DNA of 64,000 nt from contig CAMHJX010000001.1 of the NCBI GenBank assembly GCA_946185535.1, forward strand, positions 124,001-188,000. Direction: 5' to 3'. This document shows, piece after piece, positions 26,005 through 35,045 of the stretch (positions are counted from its first letter, which is position 1; every line of letters begins with the position of its first letter). The notes beneath the pieces were generated by a model. That model saw only the letters and a list, made by a program, of their open reading frames with translations. It was not told the DNA's origin and ran no database searches. The translations under genes and the position numbers were made by a program. The stretch comes from an uncultured Bacteroidales bacterium. Lineage in GTDB: Bacteria > Bacteroidota > Bacteroidia > Bacteroidales > F082.

Positions 26005-26916
26005 CTATTGTATCCAATTAGGTTGTTTTATCATGTTCGCTTTACGGCTGTTTTCTATGGAATGCCTCATCTTTCGGAGGTATTTCATCTTATACACTGC
26101 TAATTCTCTTTCGTTGGCATTACCTTTGAACAGACCTTTTAGATACCGCCGCATCCAGGTCATTCGCAAAGAATGATAATTGAAAGGGACATTCAAATCA
26201 AGAAGCAGCTCCAAATCATCAACGGCCGACTTTCTGGCCAGTTCACTACTCCAAGCCTTATATTCTCCCGACTGATGGTCATGAATAATTCGCGAATCAA
26301 GGCTGATACCCACCTTAATTCCATGATAACGAGCCCGATTCAAATAATCATCATCCTCTCCATAATGGAATATCAAAGGATCAAAGCCTCCTAATTCAGA
26401 CAAAGTTTTCCTAGGCAAAAGCCAAGCTGCTGCATTTACATAATTTGTTTGATAAATATCTTTTACCGTGCCACAATACAAATCACTCAAAATTCTCTTA
26501 GTATACACAGAGCCGCCGTACTCAAGCATCATGTTCAGCGATTGCTTATCTGGCGAAAGATGCATAGGACTCAAGATACCGTATTCAGGATGTCTTTGTG
26601 ATAGCGATACCAATTTGTTCAATGCATCTGCATCATCCAACCATGCATCTTGATTCAACAAGAACACGTAATCGCAACCATGTTCGTATGCATAGCGCAG
26701 ACCCAAGTTATTCCCCTTTCCAAAGCCCAGATTCTCCTTCGATTCAATCAGACGTATCTCAGGATAATGCTCTTTTATATACTCCACCGATCCGTCATTG
26801 GATGCATTGTCGACCACAATGGTCTGTAGTGGAATGGTCGACTCTCGCAGCGACGTAAAGCAACGATCGTACCATTGCTTGCCTCTATAAGTAACTACTA
26901 TTACAAACAATTTCAT
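26005..26916 (-). CDS. GT2 family glycosyltransferase (rhamnosyltransferase-like)
   Basis: 303 residues. FVIVVTYRGKQWYDRCFTSL, TIVVDNASNDGSVEYIKE near 33-50, ENLGFGKGNNLGLRYAY near 61 and FLLNQDAWLDD near 85 match the WbbL/rhamnosyltransferase-like branch. HYGEDDDYLNRARYHG near 185 contains the second acidic motif. A dTDP-rhamnose pathway (rml genes) is not in the window, so the sugar stays open. It overlaps the DUF616 gene by 4 bp. Confidence 0.9.
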   Translation of the reverse strand: MKLFVIVVTYRGKQWYDRCFTSLRESTIPLQTIVVDNASNDGSVEYIKEHYPEIRLIESKENLGFGKGNNLGLRYAYEHGCDYVFLLNQDAWLDDADALNKLVSLSQRHPEYGILSPMHLSPDKQSLNMMLEYGGSVYTKRILSDLYCGTVKDIYQTNYVNAAAWLLPRKTLSELGGFDPLIFHYGEDDDYLNRARYHGIKVGISLDSRIIHDHQSGEYKAWSSELARKSAVDDLELLLDLNVPFNYHSLRMTWMRRYLKGLFKGNANERELAVYKMKYLRKMRHSIENSRKANMIKQPNWIQ

Positions 26917-27767
26917 TTTTTAGTCAATAAATACTTGACCCTAAAAAACTGTCCTACAAGAAACGCCCACAATTGAGGGAACGGCATAGCATAAATCTTA
27001 TAATATGCATTCTTCACTACATCCATTTTAGCAGGAACTTTCCTGCAATAACGCATAAGCCATCCTTCATTCTTTCCAAATCTACAGAAATTGTGATATT
27101 CGTTCCTGTGGCTTACTAATTCAAAATGCTCCGAGTTTCTCACGCACTTCCCTTCGCCCAACATATAATGACACGGAACCTTTTGTTTCCACAAAACAAA
27201 ATTGAACGAAAGCTGGTCTCTTCTCGAATTGCCTTCAATACACTCCCACCAATAGGCATCAATGGCTGAAATCTTTTCATTATGCTTACGAAACAGAACA
27301 TTGGTTTCACATAAGCCATTATTCACTGGATAATTCTCTTTACGAATGCGGCCGCACCATTTCAGCACGACAGACTCGTGTTCAACCATCATGTGCATAA
27401 CGGCAAAAGCCTCATCATAAATGCAGTTCCGACTTGGATGGCACATGCTCGAAACTTCAACACCTTCCTCCAACAATCGCACAACACAATCGTACAAATA
27501 GTGGGTTTTGATCGAAACATTCATATCCATCCAAACTGAAGCTTCATATTCAGGCAACAAAGTCTCTGGATGCGTCTTGACGTACCGACAAATCCTAGTA
27601 TTGTTTTCATTATGATACTCGATGGGACGAATCTGCCACACACCAACTTGAGAATCGGCAATATCATTGGTGAACAGAACAAAGTCGAACCTATCGTCAA
27701 CTGTCAAAGGCTGAAGGATTGGGTCATATCCTCCCACCATGGCACTAAAAATCACATAGCGTTTCAT
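26913..27767 (-). CDS. DUF616 family glycosyltransferase-like protein
   Basis: 284 residues. RYVIFSAMVGGYDPILQP at the start, FVLFTNDIADSQVGVWQI near 29, RICRYVKTHPETLLPEYEAS near 58 and VWMDMNVSI near 78 match the DUF616 family, which includes plant and bacterial putative glycosyltransferases with a GT-A-like fold. A late RRDQLSFNFVLWKQ segment is also typical. It lies between wzt and a GT2 gene and overlaps the latter by 4 bp. The sugar is unknown. Confidence 0.8.
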   Translation of the reverse strand: MKRYVIFSAMVGGYDPILQPLTVDDRFDFVLFTNDIADSQVGVWQIRPIEYHNENNTRICRYVKTHPETLLPEYEASVWMDMNVSIKTHYLYDCVVRLLEEGVEVSSMCHPSRNCIYDEAFAVMHMMVEHESVVLKWCGRIRKENYPVNNGLCETNVLFRKHNEKISAIDAYWWECIEGNSRRDQLSFNFVLWKQKVPCHYMLGEGKCVRNSEHFELVSHRNEYHNFCRFGKNEGWLMRYCRKVPAKMDVVKNAYYKIYAMPFPQLWAFLVGQFFRVKYLLTKK

Positions 27768-27776
27768 TGATTTATC

Positions 27777-29072
27777 TTAAATCAATTCACTTTGACCTTT
27801 GAAATAGATACTACCGTTATAAGATGGCCAAAAAGCAAAAACGTCTTTTTTAACAGCATCAGCATAGTTAACGGAAAAAGCCAACACGTTGTGGACTACA
27901 TCAAAGTCCTTTAATCCCACATGGATATCTTTCAACCCGATATTGAAACCAACTCCATATTTACCTTTTGCCAAATCATGGTGCTCAATAACTGTTCTGC
28001 ACACAAACTCATCGCCGATTTTCACTTTCGAGATATCAATATAATCTGATATGTAGCAGCCCACACGAATATCCGATTGGTTGTTAAGCATGACTTCAAA
28101 CGTAAACTTGTCGACCGCCCTATTCTTGCGCATCTTGACTTCAAACTCCAAAGGTTGGTTGGATGCCACCTCGTTCACATCACCCATCATTTTAGCTGTA
28201 AGTAACTCGAGGTCTCTACTCGTGTATTCATAATTTCTATGCGCATCTGTAATATCAGCATAAGAACACAATACTGACAAATTGCTTCCTATATACTCAT
28301 TCACACACTCATCTGCCGTACCCATCATTTTCACACTACCCTTATCCAGAACCACACCAGAAACACATAATTGTCTGATACTAGCCATATTATGACTCAC
28401 AAACAGCACTGTCCTTCCTTCGCCTTTGCTCACATCCTGCATCTTGCCGATAGCCTTCTTTTGGAACTCAGCATCACCAACGGCAAGCACCTCGTCGACC
28501 ACAAGAATCTCGGGATCGAGATGGGCAGCCACAGCAAATCCAAGACGAACGGTCATACCACTTGAGTAACGTTTGACAGGAGTGTCGATATAACGCTCAC
28601 AACCCGAGAAATCAATGATTGCATCTATTTTACTATTGATTTCATGTTTGGTCATTCCAAGAATAGCACCATTCATATAAATGTTCTCTCGGCCCGTAAG
28701 CTCAGGATGGAAGCCTGTTCCCACTTCAAGCAACGAACCGATTCTACCTCTGGCTTTTATGGTACCCGTAGTTGGTCCAGTCACTTTGGAGAGCAGCTTC
28801 AAAAGCGTGCTCTTTCCTGCGCCATTCTTACCAATGATGCCCACCACATCGCCCTGTTCAACCTTGAAGTCGATGTCCTTCAAGGCCCAAACATATTCGC
28901 TATCGGCAGCTTTAGAACGGTCGTTCACCGATCCCACCTTCAAAAAGGGATCTTCCTTACCCAATACACTCATTTGCCACCATCTTTTCAGGTCGTTGCT
29001 CAATGTACCACTTGACACCAAACCCAAGCGGTATAGTTTGCTAATATTGTTGAATTCTATTGCTGTTGACAT
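27777..29072 (-). CDS. wzt: Wzt-like ABC transporter ATP-binding protein with C-terminal glycan-binding domain
   Basis: 431 residues. Walker A GIIGKNGAGKST near 78-89, signature region YSSGMTVRLGFAVA near 168, Walker B PEILVVDEVLAVGDAEF near 188, and H-loop FVSHNMAS near 225. After about residue 270 a Wzt_C-type beta-sandwich follows (LEFEVKMRKNRAVDKFTFEV), which in known systems recognises the finished non-reducing end of the polymer. With Wzm it exports undecaprenyl-linked polysaccharide across the inner membrane. The partner gene is unusually far away, 22 kb upstream. Confidence 0.95.
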   Translation of the reverse strand: MSTAIEFNNISKLYRLGLVSSGTLSNDLKRWWQMSVLGKEDPFLKVGSVNDRSKAADSEYVWALKDIDFKVEQGDVVGIIGKNGAGKSTLLKLLSKVTGPTTGTIKARGRIGSLLEVGTGFHPELTGRENIYMNGAILGMTKHEINSKIDAIIDFSGCERYIDTPVKRYSSGMTVRLGFAVAAHLDPEILVVDEVLAVGDAEFQKKAIGKMQDVSKGEGRTVLFVSHNMASIRQLCVSGVVLDKGSVKMMGTADECVNEYIGSNLSVLCSYADITDAHRNYEYTSRDLELLTAKMMGDVNEVASNQPLEFEVKMRKNRAVDKFTFEVMLNNQSDIRVGCYISDYIDISKVKIGDEFVCRTVIEHHDLAKGKYGVGFNIGLKDIHVGLKDFDVVHNVLAFSVNYADAVKKDVFAFWPSYNGSIYFKGQSELI

Positions 29073-29088
29073 ATAATCAGTCTTTATC

Positions 29089-30078
29089 TTAATATAGTTT
29101 CTTTAACACTTTATCTATTAAGCGAATCGCCTTTTTATCCTTCGTCATCGCCGTCTTTCTTAAATAGGAATGAACCCACTTGTCGACCTTTCGCTGCGGA
29201 TCATCCAATTGATAGGTAGTAAGGAACACCTTATCCCATATATCTAGTTTCCGCAACACCTTCATTGAATGGCGAGACAAACGCTCCACGATATAATCAT
29301 CCATATAGCACTTGGCCACATTGGTGTCTACTAGTTTCAGTAAATCGAAGCCATATTCATTCTCATGATAAAGGAACTCATCAGGAAGGGGCAATACTTG
29401 TTCACCTTTTTTTGTCTGTGTGTAGCTCCTGCTCAAAACTATCGAATGCCTATGATTCATTTCCCAATCCACAAACTGATAGAAACGTCGTTTTGAAGCC
29501 ACCCTGTGTTGATTCAAATAGGCAAAATGAAGCACCCTAAAATCATCAACATAATAGATTTGTTTTTCCTCTATCGGATAAGGAATACGCATGGAGTGCA
29601 TGTTGCGCACATAATTGCCATGCGGCTCTTTACCATCGTCATGGAAAAGCCAAGGATAATATGTGGTGGGTGACAGCCAATATTCCTTTTGGTCGGGACA
29701 AATCTCCGCCCATTTGAAACAAAACACATCGCCAGGAACGGAATTCATAATATGATTCCAGTCCACAGTTTCCCTAAAGTTGGCAGCCAACACCTCATCG
29801 GCATCCAAGCCCCAAAGCAACGTGTCGCGGCCAGCAGCTACCTCGCGAGCTTTAGCCACCAGCATGGCTTGCCGCTCCGCCTCATTGAATTCTGGATTCT
29901 TGTTGTCAATGAGAATCACTTTTTCATAAGATTTAGCTATCTCACGGCTGCCATCAGTCGACATCTGGTCGGCAATGATAATGTAATCTGCCCACAAAGA
30001 AGTGGTCTCTAAAAACGAACGCAGCACCCATGCCTCATTGCGAACCGGGGTCATGACTATATTAAGAGGTTTATTCAT
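29089..30078 (-). CDS. GT2-like glycosyltransferase
   Basis: 329 residues. NIVMTPVRNEAWVLRSFLET near the start, DYIIIADQMSTDGSREIA near 30-47 and LWGLDADEVLAANF near 88 carry GT-A nucleotide and metal motifs. FKWAEICPDQKEYW and a long C-terminal part with many aromatic residues follow. The group occurs in capsule clusters; the sugar is unknown. It overlaps the GT2 gene at 30071 by 8 bp and precedes wzt by 16 bp. Confidence 0.83.
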   Translation of the reverse strand: MNKPLNIVMTPVRNEAWVLRSFLETTSLWADYIIIADQMSTDGSREIAKSYEKVILIDNKNPEFNEAERQAMLVAKAREVAAGRDTLLWGLDADEVLAANFRETVDWNHIMNSVPGDVFCFKWAEICPDQKEYWLSPTTYYPWLFHDDGKEPHGNYVRNMHSMRIPYPIEEKQIYYVDDFRVLHFAYLNQHRVASKRRFYQFVDWEMNHRHSIVLSRSYTQTKKGEQVLPLPDEFLYHENEYGFDLLKLVDTNVAKCYMDDYIVERLSRHSMKVLRKLDIWDKVFLTTYQLDDPQRKVDKWVHSYLRKTAMTKDKKAIRLIDKVLKKLY

Positions 30079-31120
30079 GATGCTTACATTTTAAGGCAAT
30101 CCATAAGAACACACAACTAATGGGGCCAAACAAATAATGTGAATAACTCTTTTTTCTATAAATTTCTGTTTTTAAAGCTTTTTTATACTTTTTTGCCTTA
30201 ATCCAGTTCATTCTTTTTATCGCATAGATCAAACGGATATAAGTTCCCCTATCCTCCAATTCGTCTTCATTCCAATTACAATCATCTGGAAAGAGAACGT
30301 TCTGATTCCTTCTACAATTCACATACCAATCATTGTATCTCAACGCCTTTTCCAAATTATCACCTGAAGATGAAACACCAACTCCTACCCTATAAACACT
30401 TGCATACCCCTGATAGAACGCATATTTAGAGTATTTTGCAAGAATTGATTCAAGCATAATATCACCTGAAGCATATTTTGAATAGGGCTGAAGCACCTCT
30501 TTTCTATATACTACGGAAACCGTACGAGCAACAGGACCGTATTTTGCATCCTCAAACACATCACCCATCAAAACAAAATCTCCTTCAATTCTACCCGAAG
30601 AAAAATATGGGGGTTCTTGTGATAAGACTCCGTTAACGTTAAGCCATACATTGGTTCCTACAAAACCATACTCTTCATGTCCTTCCAAGAAATCCACCTG
30701 TTTCTGCAACTTCAATGGATCAGTCCAGTAGTCGTCGCCTTCGCAAAGGGCGATGTATTTCACGTTTGTCGTAAACCCTGCAAGATTCTTGGTCTTGGCT
30801 TTACCTATAGAATAGTGATTGTATTTCAGGAAGAGAACACAGAAATAGCAATTCTTGTTCTCTTTATGCTGTGCATATATGCGAAGATACTCATCGGTTT
30901 CCTCTGGCGTCGAAAGGCCAATTTCTCTCCTCTCGAAATTATCGTCAAAATATTTCTTTATTACTTCGGGTTCACCATCTGTACTGGCATCATCAATTAT
31001 AATGCACACGAACGGGAATGAGGTTTGCTGCATCACAAATCCGTTCATCGCATCTGTAATATAATTGACATGGTTGTAAGTCATGCATGTCACCTGAAGA
31101 AGAAACTGATTGGTATCCAT
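30071..31120 (-). CDS. GT2 family glycosyltransferase
   Basis: 349 residues. QVTCMTYNHVNYITDAMNGF at 9-28, FVCIIIDDASTDGEPEVIKK near 37-56 and ALCEGDDYWTDPLKLQKQV near 128 are standard for the bacterial GT2 group with an EGDDYW metal motif. The basic C-terminus ends in a hydrophobic helix (FGPISCVFLWIALKC), which may anchor it to the membrane. It follows pseI after a 96-bp gap that holds a possible internal promoter. Confidence 0.9.
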   Translation of the reverse strand: MDTNQFLLQVTCMTYNHVNYITDAMNGFVMQQTSFPFVCIIIDDASTDGEPEVIKKYFDDNFERREIGLSTPEETDEYLRIYAQHKENKNCYFCVLFLKYNHYSIGKAKTKNLAGFTTNVKYIALCEGDDYWTDPLKLQKQVDFLEGHEEYGFVGTNVWLNVNGVLSQEPPYFSSGRIEGDFVLMGDVFEDAKYGPVARTVSVVYRKEVLQPYSKYASGDIMLESILAKYSKYAFYQGYASVYRVGVGVSSSGDNLEKALRYNDWYVNCRRNQNVLFPDDCNWNEDELEDRGTYIRLIYAIKRMNWIKAKKYKKALKTEIYRKKSYSHYLFGPISCVFLWIALKCKHHE

Positions 31121-31198
31121 AGATCAAAAAAACATCAAACAAATGGAAAAGCTAATCCGAGGCCACTTTATTGATTTGCGAATAGCCTTTTATCACAG

Positions 31199-31206
31199 CA
31201 AATATA
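31199..31206 (-). promoter_or_regulatory. Possible internal promoter -7 box
   Basis: The minus strand reads TATATTTG in the gap between pseI and the GT2 gene, 79 bases before the GT2 ATG, with a T-rich stretch about 22 bases upstream. It fits TAnnTTTG, but this short motif also arises by chance in AT-rich DNA. It lies in the only sizeable gap in this part of the locus. Confidence 0.3.
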
Positions 31207-31216
31207 ACTCCAACTC

Positions 31217-32242
31217 TCATCTTTCCGATAAAACTTGTTCAATACAATCAAAACCGAAACGTTCACCTTTCATTAAACTACGGGCAGCCTTTTTCCCAAG
31301 GATTTCATTCAGATATTTGGGATGCAAGCCATATCCCGGTCTAACACTACGAACATTCCTTTCCGTAAAAACCTCTCCAGCTCTTACATCCTCTGCAACA
31401 TACAACGATCGGCAATAGTTTCTCCCTTTTATCTCGGAAGGATTGGTTGGATATTTCACTTCTCCCAAAGCATTTTCAACCTGACGAATACTATCCACCA
31501 TAACTTTAAATTCAGGTGCCTCCATTGAGAATGCACTATCTGGTCCACCTATCGAACGGTCAATAATAAAATGTTTCTCCACCACTTCAGCTCCCAAGGC
31601 TACCGCAGCCATTGGAACTACACAACCCTCGGTATGGTCGCTCAAGCCTACTTTTACGCCAAATCGCTGCTTCATATCAGGAATTGTCAACAAGTTGGCA
31701 TCTTCGATAGGAGCTGGATAGGCCGAGGTACATTTGAGCAGCGTAATATCTTCGCACCCTTCGCCACGAATCGTATCCAAGGCAAGACGGATATCTTCTT
31801 CCATGGCGATACCGGTGGAGAGGATGATTGGCTTATGCTTTTGAGCGATATATTTTATTAGTGGAATATCCGTGATTTCAAAACTGGCTATTTTATAAAT
31901 CGGGTTGCCAAGTTCTTCGAGGAAATCCACTGCCGATTTATCAAAAGGTGTAGAGAAGCAAACCAAGCCTTCTTCATGAGCCACACGGAACAAATCTTCG
32001 TGCCATTCCCAAGGGGTATAAGCCTTTTGATAAAGCGTGTAAAAAGTCTCTCCTTCCCAAAGACCCTTCCCCAAACGAAAATCAGGAGCGTCGCAATTAA
32101 GCGTTAATGTGTCAGCCGTATAGGTTTGCAATTTGACCGCATCAGCACCTGCTTCCTTTGCAGCCCTGATCGTATCCATAGCAATCTGCTTGCTGCCGTT
32201 ATGATTGGCTGAGAGTTCTGCTATGATAAATGTTTTGCTCAT
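31217..32242 (-). CDS. pseI: Pseudaminic acid synthase
   Basis: 341 residues of the NeuB family: AELSANHNGSKQIAMDTI at the start, VKLQTYTADTLTLNCDAPDF near 37, LWEGETFYTLYQKAYTPWEW near 61, then a C-terminal SAF (antifreeze-like) domain from about 285. The LWEG...AYTPWEWH block is characteristic of PseI rather than of sialic or legionaminic acid synthases. It condenses 6-deoxy-AltdiNAc with phosphoenolpyruvate to give pseudaminic acid. It is coupled by a 4-bp overlap to the PseH-like gene. Identification is strong. Confidence 0.93.
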   Translation of the reverse strand: MSKTFIIAELSANHNGSKQIAMDTIRAAKEAGADAVKLQTYTADTLTLNCDAPDFRLGKGLWEGETFYTLYQKAYTPWEWHEDLFRVAHEEGLVCFSTPFDKSAVDFLEELGNPIYKIASFEITDIPLIKYIAQKHKPIILSTGIAMEEDIRLALDTIRGEGCEDITLLKCTSAYPAPIEDANLLTIPDMKQRFGVKVGLSDHTEGCVVPMAAVALGAEVVEKHFIIDRSIGGPDSAFSMEAPEFKVMVDSIRQVENALGEVKYPTNPSEIKGRNYCRSLYVAEDVRAGEVFTERNVRSVRPGYGLHPKYLNEILGKKAARSLMKGERFGFDCIEQVLSER

Positions 32243-33249
32243 GATAATGTCAACAATAAGTACAAATAATCGTCATCCCGACCATGTTCTTGATAGCCCA
32301 ACTTCTCATGATATTTAATGGATCTAAGATTATCCAGTTTCACTTTAGCTGTAACGGCTTTGATACCATATTTTGATAAACCACGGAGGATTTGTTGTTC
32401 CCATTGTTCCGTTTGCCCTGTTCCATGTGTGGAAGGAGCTGCGATGATTCCCCTTTCCCACACACCATTCCCTTCATTGGTAAGATTGTAAGTGCCCACC
32501 AACATACCATTTTTAAATATGGCAAAATAGAGCCTATTTACATCATTTTTCAGTCTATCAACGAACTTGAAGTGACTCTCTTCGGAAATTAGATCAGGAT
32601 TCACCATCCAAAATCTCACACGGTCATCATTCCGCAACGCAAGGATTTCACGCAACTGTTCAATAGTGCAATCCGTATAATTAACAATCTGATAAGAGTC
32701 ATTTCTAAGAGAATGAATCACCACATCTTTATATTCACAATTAAAAACGCAATGCTCCTTAAGTGTCGCCTCCCGAGTGAAGCCATTTGTTTCCAACACA
32801 TCATAGAGTTGTGGACGCAAATCGAAAGCGTATGTGTAAACCTTATGCAAATTAAGGTCATTGAAAGCAACTTCTTTCAACATGGTCAAATAATTGGACC
32901 AATGAGCCGTAAAGCACTCTTTTTCAAGCCTAGTATCCATAATGAATGACACTTCAGCATTGTTATCAATCCAATTAATATGAACCAAACCGCCATAACC
33001 AACGCATATGTCTTTCTCCATGTAGGAGAAAAGAATCTGGTCTGGTTTAGGGTTATCGTACAATTTGGCAACCACATTGTCAAAATAACGTTGCTGGTCT
33101 TCTTCCGTTAGAGGGTAAGCCTGGCGCAAATGGTATATCTGTTCATTTCGCCACTTCATGATGGTGAAACGATCTTCGTAGCGAATCGGAACAATGGAAT
33201 AGTTGCCAAGATGTTGTTCTTGCTTTTTTAGACAAATGTATGATGGCAT
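32239..33249 (-). CDS. Two-domain GNAT acetyltransferase, PseH-like
   Basis: 336 residues forming two GNAT units of about 165 residues. Unit 1 (about 15-175) has MKWRNEQIYHLRQAYPLT and ends NGFTREATLKEHCVF. Unit 2 (about 180-336) has ALRNDDRVRFWMVNPDLIS, WERGIIAAPSTHGTGQTEQW and ends KLGYQEHGRDDDYL. PseH acetylates the 4-amino group of UDP-4-amino-4,6-dideoxy-AltNAc, and unit 2 resembles it. The usual PseH is a single domain of about 160-180 residues, so this is a fusion or internal duplication. It lies between pseF (5 bp) and pseI (overlap). Unit 1 may add a different acyl group. Confidence 0.8.
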   Translation of the reverse strand: MPSYICLKKQEQHLGNYSIVPIRYEDRFTIMKWRNEQIYHLRQAYPLTEEDQQRYFDNVVAKLYDNPKPDQILFSYMEKDICVGYGGLVHINWIDNNAEVSFIMDTRLEKECFTAHWSNYLTMLKEVAFNDLNLHKVYTYAFDLRPQLYDVLETNGFTREATLKEHCVFNCEYKDVVIHSLRNDSYQIVNYTDCTIEQLREILALRNDDRVRFWMVNPDLISEESHFKFVDRLKNDVNRLYFAIFKNGMLVGTYNLTNEGNGVWERGIIAAPSTHGTGQTEQWEQQILRGLSKYGIKAVTAKVKLDNLRSIKYHEKLGYQEHGRDDDYLYLLLTLS

Positions 33250-33254
33250 AAGCG

Positions 33255-33935
33255 TTATTTCTTGTACATGAGTTCGTACTTCATCTCAGCCAACTTCCAG
33301 TCGGTTTCAGTATCAACGTCTTGAATAGTAGTTTCATCGACCTCGATCCCTCCTATTTTGACTTTGCCCGTCAACCATTCTTTTGTTTTGTACCAATAAA
33401 ATGTACCCGTATCGTGATATTCTTTTGGCAAATCCTGACTACGACTATTCTCAAATTCAGGCCAATGACGAGTCATTGTTCCATCTTTTGCAAGATCGAG
33501 GCAACGCCAAATAGGATAAGAAAATTGAACTACTGGATAAACACAAGAAAAGTTAGACTGTTGCAATAGTTCGAAAGCCGAAACCACATCCTTGCTCTGC
33601 ACAAGAGGTGCCGTGGCATAGAAGCAGCAGAAATTGTCAAATTCTATACCTCGTTTTTGATATTCCGCAATCACTTCTTTTAATACATCTGCAGTGGTAG
33701 CATAATCACCAGCGGTTTCAGCGGATCGCATAAAAGGAACGTTTGCTCCATATTGGCGTGCAACCGTTGCGATTTCCTCATCGTCGGTTGAAACCATTAT
33801 TTCCTCAAACAGGCCTGTCTCTTGAGCAGTTTCTATAGAATATGCCAACATGGGCTTCCCCAAAAATGATTTCACATTCTTTCGTGGAATACGTTTACTT
33901 CCACCACGGGCAGGAATAATGCAAAGATTTTTCAT
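33255..33935 (-). CDS. pseF: Pseudaminic acid cytidylyltransferase
   Basis: 226 residues. IPARGGSKRIPRKNVKSFLG at 7-26 is the CTP-binding signature of CMP-sugar synthetases, with STDDEEIATVA near 49 and a QDVDTETDWKLAE block near 208. The repeated PSE-type features (FCCFYATAPLV near 102; YHDTGTFYWY near 173) separate it from NeuA. It makes CMP-pseudaminic acid, the donor for a glycosyltransferase. It overlaps the GT2 gene by 4 bp. Confidence 0.93.
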   Translation of the reverse strand: MKNLCIIPARGGSKRIPRKNVKSFLGKPMLAYSIETAQETGLFEEIMVSTDDEEIATVARQYGANVPFMRSAETAGDYATTADVLKEVIAEYQKRGIEFDNFCCFYATAPLVQSKDVVSAFELLQQSNFSCVYPVVQFSYPIWRCLDLAKDGTMTRHWPEFENSRSQDLPKEYHDTGTFYWYKTKEWLTGKVKIGGIEVDETTIQDVDTETDWKLAEMKYELMYKK

Positions 33936-35020
33936 TTGAATAATAAACGTTTTGCTTTCTTCAACAACCGTTTTGCTTTCTTCAACAACCGTTTTGCTTT
34001 CTTCAACAACCTTTGAACCAGACTCCCATTATGCAGTTTGTAATATTTATACAACCTCCCTACAGCAGGATATTTCCCTATCAGCTTATACGCACCATAA
34101 TTTCCATCATTTTCCATATAAACATTTGAAGGGAAATCACCAGCATTTTCCATGTATTTTTTATATACTTGCCGTATTAGATCAGCACGGTAGTCTTTCC
34201 TTCTAAACAACAGCAAATAGATTGTATTAAAGTAAAAAGTCATAAAAAAACGATAGCTGAATTCTTCCTTATAAATATCCGCAAGATGATACTTTCGATA
34301 ATTCTCCAACATCAGCAACTGCATGCGAAGTCTATCTGAGAATTTTCTGTCAGAAAAACTGCTATGAACAATGGATGAAGGATTGATTCGATACCACCAA
34401 AATGAAGACTTGTTATCAATAACAACAATCTGATTGGCAACCAAAAACATACACTGAACTATCGGATTATCCTCAAAAAAGACACCTTCAGGAAATTGAA
34501 ACTGATTCTCAATGACATAAGACCTCCTAAAAATGCTAGCAAATAACCGGCAACCGTAAGCTGCAATAGACCTTTTAACACTGTCTTGATTATCAAGATC
34601 AACCGTGTCATTGAATTGATACAACTGTTGTTCTGAATGCTCATCAAATCTCATGGTATATTTTGTGGTGACGATATCTATACCAGGCTTTAATGCATCC
34701 ACTAAAGATTGATAGAAGTCATACGAGACATAATCATCCGAATCCAAAAAACCCAAATATTCTCCGATTGCAGCCTTTATCCCAATATTTCTAACTGCCC
34801 CCAACATCCGATTCTCAGGAAGGTCGATGATTCGGATTCGTTCATCCTTTTGTCCCCATGACTTCAAGATTTCCAAGCTGTTGTCAGTTGATGCGTCATT
34901 AACACAGATGATTTCAATATCAGAAAGCGTCTGGTTGACTAAAGAATCCAAACACTGATCCAGATATTGGCTCACATTATAAACCGGCACAATTACACTG
35001 ACACTCGGAGTTTTCATCAT
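33932..35020 (-). CDS. GT2 family glycosyltransferase with repeat tail
   Basis: 362 residues. VSVIVPVYNVSQYLDQCLDS at 7-26, EIICVNDASTDNSLEI near 36 and LGFLDSDDYVSYDFYQ near 90 define the GT-A domain. The end consists of three copies of Leu-Leu-Lys-Lys-Ala-Lys-Arg and a final LLFK, a basic amphipathic helix likely to lie on the membrane. The tail is encoded by perfect 21-bp repeats. It is a candidate for the transferase acting near the pseudaminic acid, since it is embedded between pseC and pseF. Overlaps pseF by 4 bp. Confidence 0.9.
   Translation of the reverse strand: MMKTPSVSVIVPVYNVSQYLDQCLDSLVNQTLSDIEIICVNDASTDNSLEILKSWGQKDERIRIIDLPENRMLGAVRNIGIKAAIGEYLGFLDSDDYVSYDFYQSLVDALKPGIDIVTTKYTMRFDEHSEQQLYQFNDTVDLDNQDSVKRSIAAYGCRLFASIFRRSYVIENQFQFPEGVFFEDNPIVQCMFLVANQIVVIDNKSSFWWYRINPSSIVHSSFSDRKFSDRLRMQLLMLENYRKYHLADIYKEEFSYRFFMTFYFNTIYLLLFRRKDYRADLIRQVYKKYMENAGDFPSNVYMENDGNYGAYKLIGKYPAVGRLYKYYKLHNGSLVQRLLKKAKRLLKKAKRLLKKAKRLLFK
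33948..34010 (-). repeat. Three perfect 21-bp tandem repeats inside a glycosyltransferase gene
   Basis: The unit of 21 bp occurs at 33948-33968, 33969-33989 and 33990-34010 with no mismatch and encodes the heptapeptide LLKKAKR. Because 21 is a multiple of three, gain or loss keeps the frame and only changes the length of the basic C-terminal helix. The identity of the copies shows recent expansion. Confidence 0.95.
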
Positions 35021-35045
35021 TACCAGCAGTTAAACATAAAATAAG

